From Sinohyriopsis cumingii (lineage: Eukaryota; Mollusca; Bivalvia; Unionida; Unionidae): a DNA stretch of 64,000 bases. Location of the stretch: positions 90,888,951 to 90,952,950 of the forward strand of contig CM068825.1 of the NCBI GenBank assembly GCA_028554795.2. The letters are read 5' to 3'. The translations under genes and the position numbers were made by a program. This document shows, piece by piece, positions 12,401 through 27,400 of the stretch (positions within the stretch are counted from its first letter, which is position 1; each line of letters begins with the position of its first letter). Below the pieces are notes generated by a model. That model worked only from the letters and a program-made list of their open reading frames with translations. It ran no database searches and had not been told where the DNA came from.

Positions 12401-15400
12401 GAAAATGCTACTGTAAAAATTGCTTCATTTGAGCTGTGAGTTAATAAATAACTACTTTTGAAAGACATTTAAGGCAAGAAGTGACCAGAATAGTGATGGT
12501 TTTGAACATCAACTGTTATAACATACAATGTAAGATTTATTACTGATAAAATACCAGTCAGCTTAAATTAAAAACGATGTGAACAAATTCAACCACTCCA
12601 CCCAAAAATAAAAGAAAGTCGGGTATAAGATATTTCAGTATTACAGGCTGAGTGGAGAATTTGTTCTGGTAATATTATATTAGAAAATTGACAAAGAAAG
12701 GATCATAATAAGAGTACCTGAATGATATTATTATCTTCATCATTATTCTTCTTTCCTCTCTGCAGGTAATACTGGGTGTGCGAGGTGGTGTAATGGGATG
12801 AGTCTGTGCGGGACAGAAGGTTCTCTAGACGAGTGCGAGACAGGCTGTATCGGCACTGGATATCCTCCTGCAGTGATAAAAAGCTGCCAAGCTGTGTCAG
12901 TAGCTGTGACTGAGTGGCAAGATCCAGCTGACATGTCCCACCAACTTGATCAGATCCACTGTTCCACTCCCAAGGCAGGATGTAGCTGTGTCCATAAAAT
13001 GCTCCTATCGGGATCCTGGACCTAGTTGTCCCACTTCCATATCTTCCTATGGTTGTCAACTGGTAATTACATTAAAAAAACATGAATGCAGTTTCATATG
13101 GGATAAAATAATTCCCATTATCCCCACTTTTTAATAATAGCATGGATACTGTGATCAACATCGTTTGTCCATCCATCTCTTTATCAGACAATCTACCTTA
13201 CTTTCCCATGATGTAAAGTGACACGAGGTATATTTTGTTTCCAGCTCTGACCCTCCCACTTCCCCATCCTATCCACAACAGGGGTTTTGGGAAAGGACTA
13301 AATGAATATACTAAAAATTTCACTTACTACCAATATATATTTTGAATGAAATTTTGTATTTGCATTGACTTGGTTTACTCTAAAAGAGTACAAAAATAAT
13401 GGACAGATGTTAGTCTATGACTAATAGTTTTCTTCATGGACTAATAAATATTTTCCAATACATGTATGCCTGACTAATACAAAACTGAATCCATGTAATT
13501 AATTTTAAAGTTTGTTTATCTCACATTTCTTAATAAATCCTAAAACAGAAATGCATGCAAAAAACTTGTTAGTTTTCGGTACTGAACTTGTAACTTCCAT
13601 ATGTAAATCTAGATAACATAGACACTTTAAATTAAGAATTACAAATGATAGGCAAGCATTATTGTCACACTGACAAGAACAGCATTTAAAGAAAGAGAAG
13701 AGAACAATGTGGCGACTTTTACAAGATGCGGAAAATCCAGTTAAAAAGGCTGATGACTGACAATAACAGGGACAAATGGGAACACGACAAAAAGTATGAT
13801 AAATCAAGCTGAAACCAAAATTCCCAGAGAAGTGGGAAGGTTGTTGGCACAAATGTGCACTTCATTTCTGGGTCTGACAGAAGTTTCACAAGCTAATGCT
13901 GATTTGATTTTAGGACCTATTGCTGAAATATTTGCATCAACTGCAATGCCTAATTACAAACATAAACTTGATGGATTTGGTTCTGATGGAGCTATTGTCA
14001 ATACCAGAAAGAATAATAGTGTTATTGCTCAATTTAGAGAATTGCAGAAATATCTTGTAGGAATACACTTCCATTATCATTGTTTGGAAATGGCTTACAA
14101 AGCTGCCATTGCAAAAATACAGATGCATGCAAAAGGTGAGGAGCTGTTTACAGGACTTTACTATATTTTATTGCAATAAAACTTTAAAGTGCATGTGAGG
14201 TGCTTGAAATTACCAAAATAGTCCGTACTCGTGTTTGTGGAACCAGACAGCTAATACATTGGCACTGGGCTTTGGAAAATTTTTAGAAATCATATCCAGC
14301 AATAGTATGCCACCTCCAAACACTGACTAAAACTGATCAGTATTCACCCAGAAATGAAGATACTGGGAAAGCAACTGGCTACCTGAAGAAGTTGCTAGAT
14401 CTGCATCTTGTTTATTATGCCCACTGTTTGAAAGATGTCATAAATTAACTATCCATATTGATTCTTTTTCTTCAAATTGAGTCTTGTTTGGGATATGAAG
14501 TGTACCTGAGAGTTCTCGCAACTAATGGTGTCTTGGAACAGCTGATATTAAGAGAAGGACCTAGATTAAAAAAGTTTCTTCGGGATACTGGTAATGGATG
14601 TATAAAAGAATTTTATGGCTTTGTATTAAAAGTTCCCCAACAACAATGCAGTTATCATTTCATGTAGAGAGTACATGGTCAACAATTCATCAGAACATTT
14701 GGACACCTGACTTGACAAACAACATGATATACTGAAAGCCACACAGTTTGCTGATTTTCATTTATGGCCAAAAGACTCAAATCATATCAGATGTGCTGAC
14801 TGGATATTACTACTCTGCTGTTTGAAGATGTATCCAATTTATATGGAAGTATGATTGGTACTCATTTCATATTAGATGTTGAACAATTTCCTTTCTTTGG
14901 CAGAATTTGCTTACAAAAAAACAATCATTTTATTTTTTAATGTGGAGTTTAATTTAGGCTATGGATGGATGGGCATACAGATGGATATCAAAGTGATAAC
15001 TATGTCAAGGTTCTGCAACACAGCTCAACAACATCACTAATAACTGGAAAAAAGTAACTAATTCCTTCCAAAAATCAAGCAATGGTATGGTGTTTTGTCT
15101 TCAAAAGTACATTTGGGTGCCTCAGACATTATGCCTTCACTCTAAACAATTCCATGATGTCTAGTGTGACATTAAGACATTATATAACATGCATCTAACA
15201 GCTGAAATATGGGCCGATTTAATGAGAAGGCTGTAATATAGATAGCAAATTCTGAAAATTGTAACAAAATTTTCATGAATTACTTGATATGCACTCACGT
15301 AAGCCCAAACATTTATCTATCACCCTTCATTCCCGATGATCTGTTCATTATCAACCAAAAACTGATAATCTGGGCTTTGCAAAATAAAAACAATAAAACA

Positions 15401-18400
15401 ATTAAAGACTTAAAGTTCATGTTTTATTCATGCAAATGTAGCCTGAAAGGTACTGTATGTATGTGTGTACACATAAAGAGTGGTGGTTTAGAGGTCAGTG
15501 TGCTGTTCTCATGACCAAATGGGTACCAGTTTGAATCCTACCATTGGAAAAGCCTGGGTCAGTAACTGAGAGTCTTTAATACCATCACCTACCTTAAGGA
15601 ATCTGCAGACTGGAGGGGGCATGATGTCATTCATGACTAACGATCTGCTACCAATATCTGAGGCTACAATGAGTCTCTGACCATCCACTTCCTCTTGCTG
15701 TACCCATACATCTATCGACAGTGAAGCTAGGTCAGCACATGCTGGAATGATCACATCAGTCAACAGAATAGACTTCCCAAAATCTAGAATAACAAACCTT
15801 CGAGCACCTGAAATAAGATCAGACATAAAAAATGCTTCATCAAAACGATAAGCAAGTCATTCCTCAATGCAAGAAAAAACAAAGAAAATAAAATAATACC
15901 AAATACATGAGGGAAATAAATTTGCTATCAGCATGAACACATATTTATTAAAACTCTGAATCACAATAGCTGCTGGAGAATAAAACTATTTCTACATTTG
16001 GCTAGATAGTTATTGTTTTTTTGTTGTAGGGTTGTTATAAAACTTGACTGAAAATATCTTTCTTTCATCCGCATGATGATGACTAGACAGCTTGAAAGAA
16101 TGTACTGGTATCATGTATCAAGCTCCATGACCACAACAATGAATGTTTTTCATCTCTAATCAAATAGAATTTCTTTGTTTTCAAATGACATATATACACA
16201 AGGTCTAATCAACGGAACAATTAGTCTTTGTAAACAATGAGTAAACAATTATAGCATACGAAGGTAACACATGACATTAATATCCTGCTTTCTTCCATTT
16301 ATCTGTTTTTATTACATTTCCTGTAGACAAGACAAATGAGTTTAACAAGAGTTTTGTACGGTTACCTGAATGCATTCTTTCCACAACAAGAACCTGTGGT
16401 GTTGGTGGTTGTAGAAGTGCTTGAGTCTGAAGTACATTCACTGACATCCTCTGCTGCTGCTGTTGATGCTGCTGCTGCTGCTGCTGCTGCTGTGAGGCTC
16501 CAGATGGGGTGCCTTTACCTCCACTGCTGCCTCCAAGGTATAACTGTTGATGTTCAAATTTATCACATGATCATGTCTGTTTTAAGTAGTCTTATAAATC
16601 AGCCATGCTGCTTAAATAGTTTTGGGGATGTTAATTATATTCATGTTGTAGGTATTTAGGTATTAGATACAATCACCATGCACTTAGTACTTGATCATGT
16701 TACAATAATAATTGCAATTTGTTGCATGCAAAAGTTTACTAAAGAACTGGGGAGGCTTTGAAACCTTAACCTCACCTGTTGGCCTCAAACTCTTCCATTA
16801 CTCTCAACAAAACATTCTGCACACAGAAAACCACAGATGATCCCTAATAAATGGTTACAAAAATTACAAATCTTTTTCCTTCTGAAGAAATTCCACTGTG
16901 TTTTCAAAAGACAAATATATAGCAGACCCTAATTTGTCTGAATTCCTCGGGGGACAGGAAAATGTTTTGATAAATTGATGAATGAATGAGATATGGTGAT
17001 ACTAAATTTATTGGCATGATTTAAAAATTTTGCAGAAGAGACAAAACCCGTAAAAGTCACATGCTGGTCTGTAAGACTATGCACACATCAAACTGCATTA
17101 GAATGGTATGTGAACTATGCTGGTTACCTGCTAAAGTGGTGACTTAAAAGTCACCATAAAAGGGCAGTAACATTCCTAAGATACATCTTCATGTAATAGA
17201 TACTTTCACATACCAAAAGGAACTCATTTATTTGTAAAGGCTGCAGAACTTGAATGGTTACACATGTTAATGGATGGGTATACAAAAGGAAGACAGAAGA
17301 AATGAAGACTACTGGACTCTTACTTTTTCCTGAGATGACCTAATAAATGCACAAGTCTGCAGGCAAAATGACTGTCTAAAAAAAAGAGTCTAAATACATC
17401 TCTAGTAGTAAGATACTTCAAAATTGTCCAAACACATTTTTAAAGTAACTCTGCACTAATAACAAACTTGAAAGTCTGTACCTTACACTTAGAACATTTC
17501 TCCCAATCTGACTATCCATTCAGGAGAATTAGCTACAAGATGTTCATTGTTCTAGTGCATTTAATAATAACATAGATCAATAGGGTATTTCTGTCTGGCT
17601 TGGTCACAGCTTGTTAGTATACCTTTAAAAACAATTATACAAAATTTTACAAAAATATGGGGCCCTGAGTGGCCAAAGTGGTCTAAAGCACTCATAGCTA
17701 CAGATCACATCCCAACCAACATCAGGCCTGAATTTCCTAAGTACGTAAAATTTTATTCAGATTTTGGTTTGCAAAGCATCTCAATACAATTACCTGATGC
17801 CAGGCTTCATTAGGTGGTGTCAGAGGGGGTGTCATGACTTGTGGTGTTGTCTTTGGTGTTGAAGGGACAAGCTCAGCTGATGCTGTAGAAGATTTTGCAA
17901 TCTGAGGGATAGCCTTCCCCACCTCTGAAAGGATCTGTTTGATGTGCATGATTTTATGTTTGACTGTTGGATAATTCTTCATGCTCAGTTCCTGTAGCTG
18001 ATGCTTTGCTGAGGCCATGGTAGACTGGAGTGAGTAGGCCATACCTGTTCCAGACATTTGTGACAGCTGTGGGGGTGGAAGCCCTTCTCCAAAATTGATT
18101 GTGCCTGTCAATCCTGTGGGGTTCAAACCTGTGCTTGCTGCTGCTGCAGCTGCTGTACTATTGTTTCCAGCAGAATCAAGCTTCTCCATCTTGGTGCCAT
18201 CGCTAGTGGAGTGACATGTAAAGTGTAGTGGCTCAACTTCAAGCATTCCAAGTATACTGTTGCGAGCATACTCTATCTGAGCCTTGCTGGACTTCTCTGA
18301 GGGTATGATGAAAAGATCATAGAAATCCAGTTCTTCTTGCTGATCACTTGCTGCAGTTGAGCTGCCTGTTCCCCCTACAGTGGAGCCAACTACACTTGCA

Positions 18401-21400
18401 TAGCTTGCCGGGACACTTGGAGTTGTTTGGCACTGCTTCATTGCCACTGGGAGATCCATGTCAAATAAATCAGGCTCAAAGGGGTGACCATAAACCCCAT
18501 ACCTGAAGCAAACAAGAAACACAAGTGGGTAAAAATACAAATAATAAATATGCTGACATTAAACCGGATACAAGTTTCTTTGAGAAAAAACATATTTTTT
18601 TTAAAATTTCTGCAAATTAAATTTAGTGCTTCTATGAGTGTTGGATAAGATGTCAAAAAAGTGCATAAGTTACTAATTTACAGGTCCTGAAACATGATAT
18701 GTTACGGAATGACATGAAATTCATCGATCAAAACATTTGCGATTAAAATCTGTCATGTAAAAATAATTATAGAAGTCAATTATAAGAAAGAATGAGTACT
18801 GTTCTCGACATCACTAACTAGAATATAGTAATTACATCGATTCTTGCCGCTACAGCTGAGGCCTCAGAAGCATACAGTCCACTAATCTAATTCTTATTCA
18901 CATGCAAAACACACAATTAACTTGTTTAGGATAACCTATGAAAATATACACATTGTATAGACTTTATTATTAAATGTTTACCATCAAATAAACATTTGTT
19001 CTTCCTATTACACTGAATATATTTCTCATATTCAATGAGTTATTAGATTAATGGATTCACATATAAAAGTAAACCTGACAGAAGAAGAATCAATTATAAG
19101 CTAAAGTGGCTGTAGATAATTTAATTTACCTGGAGCGCAACAAAGCATGACCTGGAAGTGTTCTACTGTGGTACTGCTTGGCTGTATTTTTAAGCAGGTC
19201 TGCACAACTTTCTGATACTGTCACAATATCCATACATTTCACTCGGTTGAGCAAAGTAAAGTACCATTTAACAGCTCCTGATGAGTATGCACAAGGCAAA
19301 AGAGGCAGACTTTCCATTATGGCTTCCAGTAGGCTCAGACTAAATGAGGGTGCCAGGTTGGGATCTACTGCTGATTTGCAGAATCTGCAACAAATAAGGA
19401 TAAATATAACCAATTATGTGCATATTTAACATATTATAAGTCATGTGACTACTTGCTTTTCTGCTTATCTTAATTCAGATATCAATGCCAATTATAAAAA
19501 CATTTCGGGGGGGGGGGGGGGGGGCGGGTAGGAATCTTTGTCTCTAGATTGATTACATGTTAATTTACTTTGTGCCACTGGTAGAATGTGAAACTACAGA
19601 TGGATGGATGTAAAAGGGAAACACTAAGTGCTCCTATCAATGTCATGGAGGGCTTTACAATATTCATTACAATGCTATGTTACTCCCTGGCTTGGTTCTC
19701 ATGAAAGAAGAGAACTTACTCCATACAGAGTGCCATTAACCTGGCACATTTGTGGGCTGTTGTCCTTGTCCCCTGAATGAAGCAGGCTTTCACTAAAGGC
19801 CCAAGACGTTTCTGAAGAGTCATCAGGATGCACTTGCTGAAACTGCTGCAAAGAATAAATTAATTATTTAATACATAAAGCAGAGTGAAATGGTAAATGT
19901 TACCAACTGTATCTTTCTTTCATTAGGGATTTCCCCAAATGGCAGTTATAATCACAAGGGCAAAGTATCTAGTATCAATACCTAATATATATTGGAACAT
20001 ATTTTATTAGTAAACTGATGGTTTAGAGGGGTGTTTTTTGGGAGCTAATAGTCAATGTGATGGGTGTGCTAGAAGATAAAACATTCAAAATCTTTGACAT
20101 CCAGTCATTTGCAATATGGCAGTTGTCAACTCAAAAGAAGACTGTTATGGAGCTATGAAGTTCACAGAGCATGTTATGTCAACAGGCTTTTGAGAATCCA
20201 TGTTAGCTTTGGGACATGAGAACAACAAAAAAATATGATGCAAGATCCACTGATTCTGATCATGTGCCTTTGACTGCCACTTAATTTGCAACAAGCTGAA
20301 TAAATGTCTGCATCTTTCTGTAGCCATTCTTTGTATTTTTTATTTTCAAGCCACGATGCTTGGAATTTTATCTTGCTTGCCATCTTTGCACACAGGCATG
20401 TGTACTGGCGAAAAACCACCTCCAGGAAAAAACGATAGGTACCAAAAATCACAAAAGTCTCATTTGAGGTCACAATATCTTTTTTATGGATCAGTTTACA
20501 TTTTCAAGGGTTTCAGAATTCATGGAATATATTATAATTTAAGCATTTTCCAGGTTTTCCAGGTTCCATTAGAATTCAAGGTTTATCAAGGTTTTCAAGA
20601 TCGCTATGGACTGTGCCTCAGTGGCCATATTTGAAGTTCAAGTGTTTTGTGGTCCCACTCATGGATTTCATTTGTGTGACCAAAATAAGTGGCACAGTAG
20701 AATGAGAAACAAGTTAACTATTTATAAGTCTATGGTCTGAATATTCCAATCAGAATGAAAGAAAGTAAAATATATTTTCTTTGAAGCTGATCATGAAGTA
20801 TAACAAAAGTAAAACATTTTTAAATCTTTAAAGAGAAAGAATAAAAGAGAAATCTTCTTGACACAACAACGAAAGCCTGTAACTTTGTTGACTGGTAAAC
20901 AATAACTGGCATTTTAGATACTGATAAACAAAAAAAAAGGAACAACCCAATTCCTTTTCAGCTGGTAAACTGAAGACTGATATTTGAAGAAACTAAAGCT
21001 GATATACTTTGATGCATTGAATGAAAATGTTTATGCTATCTAAAGATTACTTAATGATCAGTGACCAAGCTTCTTTCAACTCTTATTTTATGTAAAATGC
21101 AAAACATTATTTTTGATAACTGGAATCATAAAGCCAGAAGATCTATTAATTCATTTTTGTTCTGGCAAATGTCAAAATGCAGTTGTGATTCATAAATGAA
21201 CGAACCATCTGCAAAGTAAGCATAGTCCAGCAAAACTATTAGAATTCCATGCTGATGGAGACTGACATTGTGAAGCAGAGAAGCAAAAAGGAGAATTTCA
21301 TACTATGCATATTTTGAAACCACCATATCGACATTGGTTATTTTGTGGGTATGGAATATCTGTTTACACGGCAACATTACATTGAATTGGGCAGATGCTG

Positions 21401-24400
21401 CAAAAAAACCTCAATGCTGAGAAAAATTCAAAAGGATTTTCAGGGCAGTTTGAACAGCTAGCCTGTAATAAATGCAAAGATGAACATAAAATTCACTTGC
21501 ATCACCTTCAACCACAGAGTGGGCAAAGTCAGAAACTACAAATTAATACTGTATACCTATGAAAATTAGCAGAGTGGACTCTCCCAGACCTGTATATTCA
21601 AAAGAATACCAAACACAAAATCACCTAAGCTACTTTTAGTCAGTTAGGTACTCTGTGGATTGGTGGTGGCTTATCTCTGAATCATTTTACCTTATGATGG
21701 TCTCAAATGACAATTAACCATATAAAGTGTGTAGGAGTGATAGCATTAAAAATTAATCCATGTGAATTATGACTATTTAGTTTCTACAAGGAACTGTTTA
21801 CAGGCATACAATGCAGTGTCAAGCAAGGTCCCACTCTCTTTTTTATAATATTTTTCAACATTTACTGGAAATTGTGTTTGCAGATACATGACAGTGTTGG
21901 GGTGTTTGGAGAGTAAAATATCACACTGCACGACACATTGTGATCTGGCAAGTATGTATCTTTGGATAGCTTCATAAGGGTGTAACAATTCTGAAAATCC
22001 ATGGGTGACCCTTGGAGACTACCTATGCAAATGTGGCGGCTTCCCAGTAAATTACTGCAGTTGCCAACAAGACGGCTGTAATCAAAATTCTTCAACAAAT
22101 TCTGTCATTCATTCAGTCTTAACAGTATACAATACTTGTAACTTACCATCAGTCCATAATTTTCATCCATTTTCTTAAATGTTTGCCTGATTTGATTTTA
22201 TCTGGATCTCTCCTAGCATCAGGACAAGAACTTAATTTGCCCCAAAAAAAACCATCGTTTCATAATTGAGAAAAGAAAATTTCAAGGCATTTCATTAATG
22301 CCAACAGGAATTAATTACTAAGTATTAGCAATGAATAATGTACCTAATCAGCCTAATTAGTGTAGTAGGCATTAAGCCTGTTAATTTTAAAATACATAGA
22401 AGCAAACATTGGTATTATCTTTTATAAAGAAATATATGTTGCACACTAGTTAGCATTGTTATGTTTTTTCTCAAACAACAAATCAACAACAAATTAAGTA
22501 TCTGCAAATATGCAATTTCAAATGATTCAAAGTATAACACATTTCCATTATAACAGTTTTGTCCAGAGATATAATCTAAATGTGGAATTGCAACTGATCG
22601 ACTTGAAATACATTAAAAAAAATATTTGTAAGATGTACATTTATGGTTTACTTTATTATTGAATATTCATTAGCAAATTGAAATGTGACATCTACCTGGG
22701 CTTTAAAATAGAGAATATGCATCCACTGCCTGTTTCAGCACCTGAGCTCACAGGGAAACCATGTCTGCAAAATGTGCAGGATAAAAACTTTTTTCGTGAT
22801 TGGGCAATTTGTCTGAAAAGCAGCTATCTATTGTTGCCATTACAAGGCACCGCTATCAATGGGCAACAGCATTTCAATATTAGGTAATTATACAATAGGA
22901 ATGTCATTGTCTGTTAACATGTGATAGAATTAATCTGAGTGAACATTGGCTGCTGCAAGACCAAAGTTGTTATTATATATATTTCCTGATCTCAAGGTGA
23001 AAGTCTAAAGGCAAAAGAAATCTGATGTAGGAAAATTGTGCACAAACAGCGTCATGGAAAACAAAGTCCCTATGCATCGTGGGAAAGACAAATGTGGTGG
23101 TAAATTCATTAGAACAATTAAAAATCAAAACAACAAAATGAAGAAAAAGTAGCTTACCGCCGATCCGGATCATGCATCTGTATGAATGTGATCCACATTA
23201 GAATGTCAAGGACCAAGTTCTGAAGGTAATCGGGGCTGACGTGTGGAAGGATGCTGGATTCATCTAAAGCTACAATCGATATCAGCTTCTCATGAAAACT
23301 TGTCAATTCTAACATGGCATTCCTCTGCAACCTAGATAAAATTAAACACTGATATTTGTATCAAGAAACCAATTTTTGGATAAAAATATTACTTCCCTGA
23401 TCATAAAAATATTAGAAGAAAATCCACTACCTCAAAAATCTCATGCAAAAAGAGACATTAACCACATCCTTTTACGAGTTTTACCAATGATCATCTGATA
23501 AGTCTGACAGAAGTGAGACAAAAGTAGTCTACATCTGGATAGTGTGTGTATGTTGTTGTTGTAGGGTTTAACACCATTTTTTAGCACAAGATAGGCTATA
23601 CATGGCAGCCAGTATAAATGGTGGAGGAAGAACCCGGGAAAACTCCGGAAAGAACCACTGACCCACGAGAAGCTACTTGCAAGCTTTCTCATGTATGTGA
23701 TTTGGATTTTTAACATAGCTTTAACAATTTTCCAGTCATATCACTACAATGTCTACAGTGTGGCAGTTTATAGTGCTGTCTAGCACTGGGGCATCTTGCC
23801 GTAGACATGTAGCACTCAGTCACATTATCCTGGCACCAGGCCAACCAGTCCTAACATTAGCAGCTCCAAGTACCATTTTTATATATCTTTGGCATGACTT
23901 GGTCAGGGTTTGATACGCTAACCACTTAGGCCACTGGAGTGGTCTCATTTGGATCGTGAAATTAGTACAAGTCCATGCTCCTCCACTGATGTAACTGCAA
24001 TGAGGGTTTGAGATGGAGTGCCGATCATGCTCAGGTAAGTATTACTGAAAAATCTGGAACCTGTATATCAAGGACAGTCATGGAACAGGGATTTGTTTTC
24101 TTTACATAGTTATTTTTTTATACAGAAGAAGTTTTTAATGTACTTTAACTTCATGCAAATACTCCAACATAGCATTAATTGTCTCTGGACAAATTCCTTC
24201 CAATTATAAATCAAAACTAAATGATATAAATTATACTTAAAAATACCATCCAAGAACCAGACTATATTTATACAATAATATGAACATGCACACATAAAAT
24301 CATCTGTAATTTTTTAGTTCACAATTTTTACAGACTTAATTTTGTGACAAATTCCTTTATACGCAGTGAAATTGTATACATTTTTAAACAAATACATTCT

Positions 24401-27400
24401 TTGTCCACATTACACAGTTGCCCATTACAAACAGGTAACCTACATAAGGACTTTAACTGAGGATTCCTGAAAGTGTTATTTATGGACACGTGTCTTTTAT
24501 TTATACAGAAGTCCTTTATAGTAGTTTCAATGTCTTTTACTTCAAACACTTATTTCTCCTCAAATATATTATCTAATCATTATTGACGAACTGGTAAAGG
24601 GTGGAGGGCATAACATTCTAGGAGTTAGCCAGTTTCTAAATATATGTGAAGCTTCAAGTCTAATGTGAGATACAAGCAAAGTTTAGCATGTGTAAATAGC
24701 TTAATTTACTGCCTGTAAACATTTACAAAATTGGTCTAGGTGTAAATCAGCAAGGATGTTATTGTTATTAATGCAGGAACATCCATTCTAATTAAACGGT
24801 ACATTTCTACATTTCTATTTAAGAAGACTGTTTAGTAGTGTAGTTCTGTCATTCTTTTCTCACAGTATGGAAGATTTTTACAAAATGGCATCACTAGGAG
24901 AAACCAAAGTTGATGAGAACTGGTTGCAGCACACATTACATAACAATACACATACAGTTGATATACCAACAATGTGCATACAACTGTATTTTAAACTACA
25001 GCATTTACTTTTTTTTTAAAAATGTTAACAGAATATTTTTATTAGTAACATTTAATTTAAGAAAGCATCGCACAGAGTTTGTAAGCCACTGAATGGTTTC
25101 TTGTCTTTGTCATTGTAGATTCTACAAAGGATCCTATGGTTATTTCCAGACAGCATGTACTGTTGCATTTATTCATCAATTATTTTCATCTTATAGATGT
25201 TTGTAGTAGTCAGAAACAATATCCTATGATACATGGAATGTTTAATCTAAATTGTTTTATTCAACATGGACATATACACATATTATATATTGAATCCTGT
25301 CAAAGTAATCGATAAAGGTCACATATCAAATGCAACATCACAAGCTGAGCAAGGCATGGTATACACATTATTATAGCAGTCAGCTGTTGAGCAACCCTAT
25401 CAGGTAGATGGCGGAAAGGCTGAGTTTAATTGTTTCCATTGAACAGAATTATTTTGGCCTGTGTAAACCAAGTACACGTTTTGAAATTTTGGTCAGCACT
25501 GAAACCTTGAATGGGATACAGCCTTAAAAAGTACTCCCACAAATCCAGTAGGAGTATGCTGTATTGCTGTAAAGCTGCTGAGTGAACTGGGATGGTAGCC
25601 TGTTGTGCTGCTGACATAGGTCATGCTTAGTCTAACTGAGCAATTAGGGATGAATGGTCTTGATGATCAAAGAAGATGAATGTCATACTATCAGAACTAT
25701 ATCCTACAATCTGTTTAATCATCACGGAATGGTACAAATGCTATGCTGGTAGCGACTTCTCTAATGTCATGACTGCACATTTAGCCCAACAAATCAAATC
25801 AGAGACTTAGAAAAAGCTTTGCAAGAACAAGCATGATCTGCCTCTAATATGTTTAGTACATTTCAGGTACCACTTCAATGGCCTAACGGGGTCTCCAAGA
25901 TATGCTTGGAAAGAAGAATCCAATCCTAGCTTCAAGACAAAAAACTGATGTTCTCAGCAATGAAATCATGGGCCATCATATAAGAATATGATCGACTGTA
26001 ATAAAACTTCACACAGTTAAAACTGATTGACAAGGCATGAATATCTCTACCTGCTAAAATGGCTAGGAAATAGGTCTTACAGAAAATGAGACAGTGAGAC
26101 CTTCAGCATAGGTTCAAAGGGTGACTTGTTCAACCTCATCAAAACCCACAGTAAAGTCTATTTGGAGCAACAGGCCAATGTCTTTGTTCAAGAGAAATCA
26201 ACTGACTAGAGGCCAGAAAGATCTTTGTTCTGTCCCGTTTTCCCTTTTACAATGGCAAAGCATTTTGGAAACTGGGGACAGGAAGCAGCTGTTTATCATG
26301 GCTAACTTCTTCAAACAAGGAATTTAGCATTTTGTTGTACTGAGGCTTATAAAGTAAAGATGTTTTTATGCTCACACCTCTAAGAAGTAACTAAAAAGAA
26401 ACTCCAAGTTCCCATCATAAGCTGGAAACACAACCTGGGCAAAGGTGATGTAGTAGGACAGATGGAAGGACACAATTTGTGAAGAAAATGTTTTTTGATG
26501 GGTTTAATGCCATTTTTCAGCACATGATGTGTTATACATGGCAGCCAGTATATTTGGTGGAGAAAGAACCTTGGAAGACCCCAAGAAGGACTGCTGACCC
26601 ATGAGAAGCTTCAGCAAGCTTTCTCAAACACCAATGAAAGCTCAAGACTCAAGCTCATATGGACAGAGATGCATGAGAGATTGATGAAAATGGGGATAAC
26701 TTTTAAACTTAGAAGAAGTAGTGATAAGATTTTCAAGATAGTCTTTATGATGGCCACACTATAGATCTGATCAACATTAGTTTCATTTAGGGCCAACAAT
26801 GTATCATAATAGATGTTTTAGTGAAAACCCTGTTGTAACTTTAACTACTTGTTAGGTGTGTGTGTGATTAGGATTTTTAACATAGCTTTAACAATTTTTC
26901 AGTCATATCACTACGATGTCTGCAGTGTGGCAGTTTATAGTGATGTCCAGCACTGGGGCATCATGCCGCAGACATGTAGCATGATGTCCCACCCGGTCAC
27001 ATTATCCTGACACCAGGCTGACCAGTCCTAACTTCTTAATGCTTAGAACCTAGCTAGGCAGCTGTTAGTACCATTTTTGTAAGTCTTTGGTATGACTAGG
27101 CCAGGGTTCGAACCCACAACCTCCCGCTTCCAATGTGGACGCTCTAACCACTAGGCCACCTGAGCAGTTGACTACTTGTTTGGGAGAAGTTGTGTAACAA
27201 GGCTAGTATTACATAAGTCTAACTGACTGGGAACGAGAACTAAATACTACACACTTTCAAAAACCTTCTGATCCAGTCTTGACAGAATAATCTCAAGCAC
27301 AAGACTATTTTCATACCTGACAATATAGAAATTTCCTAGCTATACTTTAAAAAGCCAACACTGACAATAAAAAGATGGTCTAAATATACCATCCTCTGCC

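Larger units (their letters stand above)
3740..12717 (-). other. BIRC6 intron between exons 15 and 16
   Basis: 9.0 kb. Holds the TA-flanked element (4195-6828), a SINE-2 fragment (7104-7172), a ~120-bp-unit diverged array (about 7900-8900), a second array interrupted by SINE-1 copy 2 (9590-11450), and a third, weaker array (11820-12260). No coding sequence seen. Confidence 0.8.
13060..15592 (-). other. BIRC6 intron between exons 14 and 15
   Basis: 2.5 kb. Contains a decayed plus-strand hAT-like transposase segment (about 13790-14670) and a tRNA-like fragment close to exon 14 (15478-15550). Confidence 0.8.

Noticed and set aside
21150-21520. Possible transposase catalytic region (pieces around LKPPYRHW on the plus strand)
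   Set aside because: No ordered motifs could be followed and stops are frequent.
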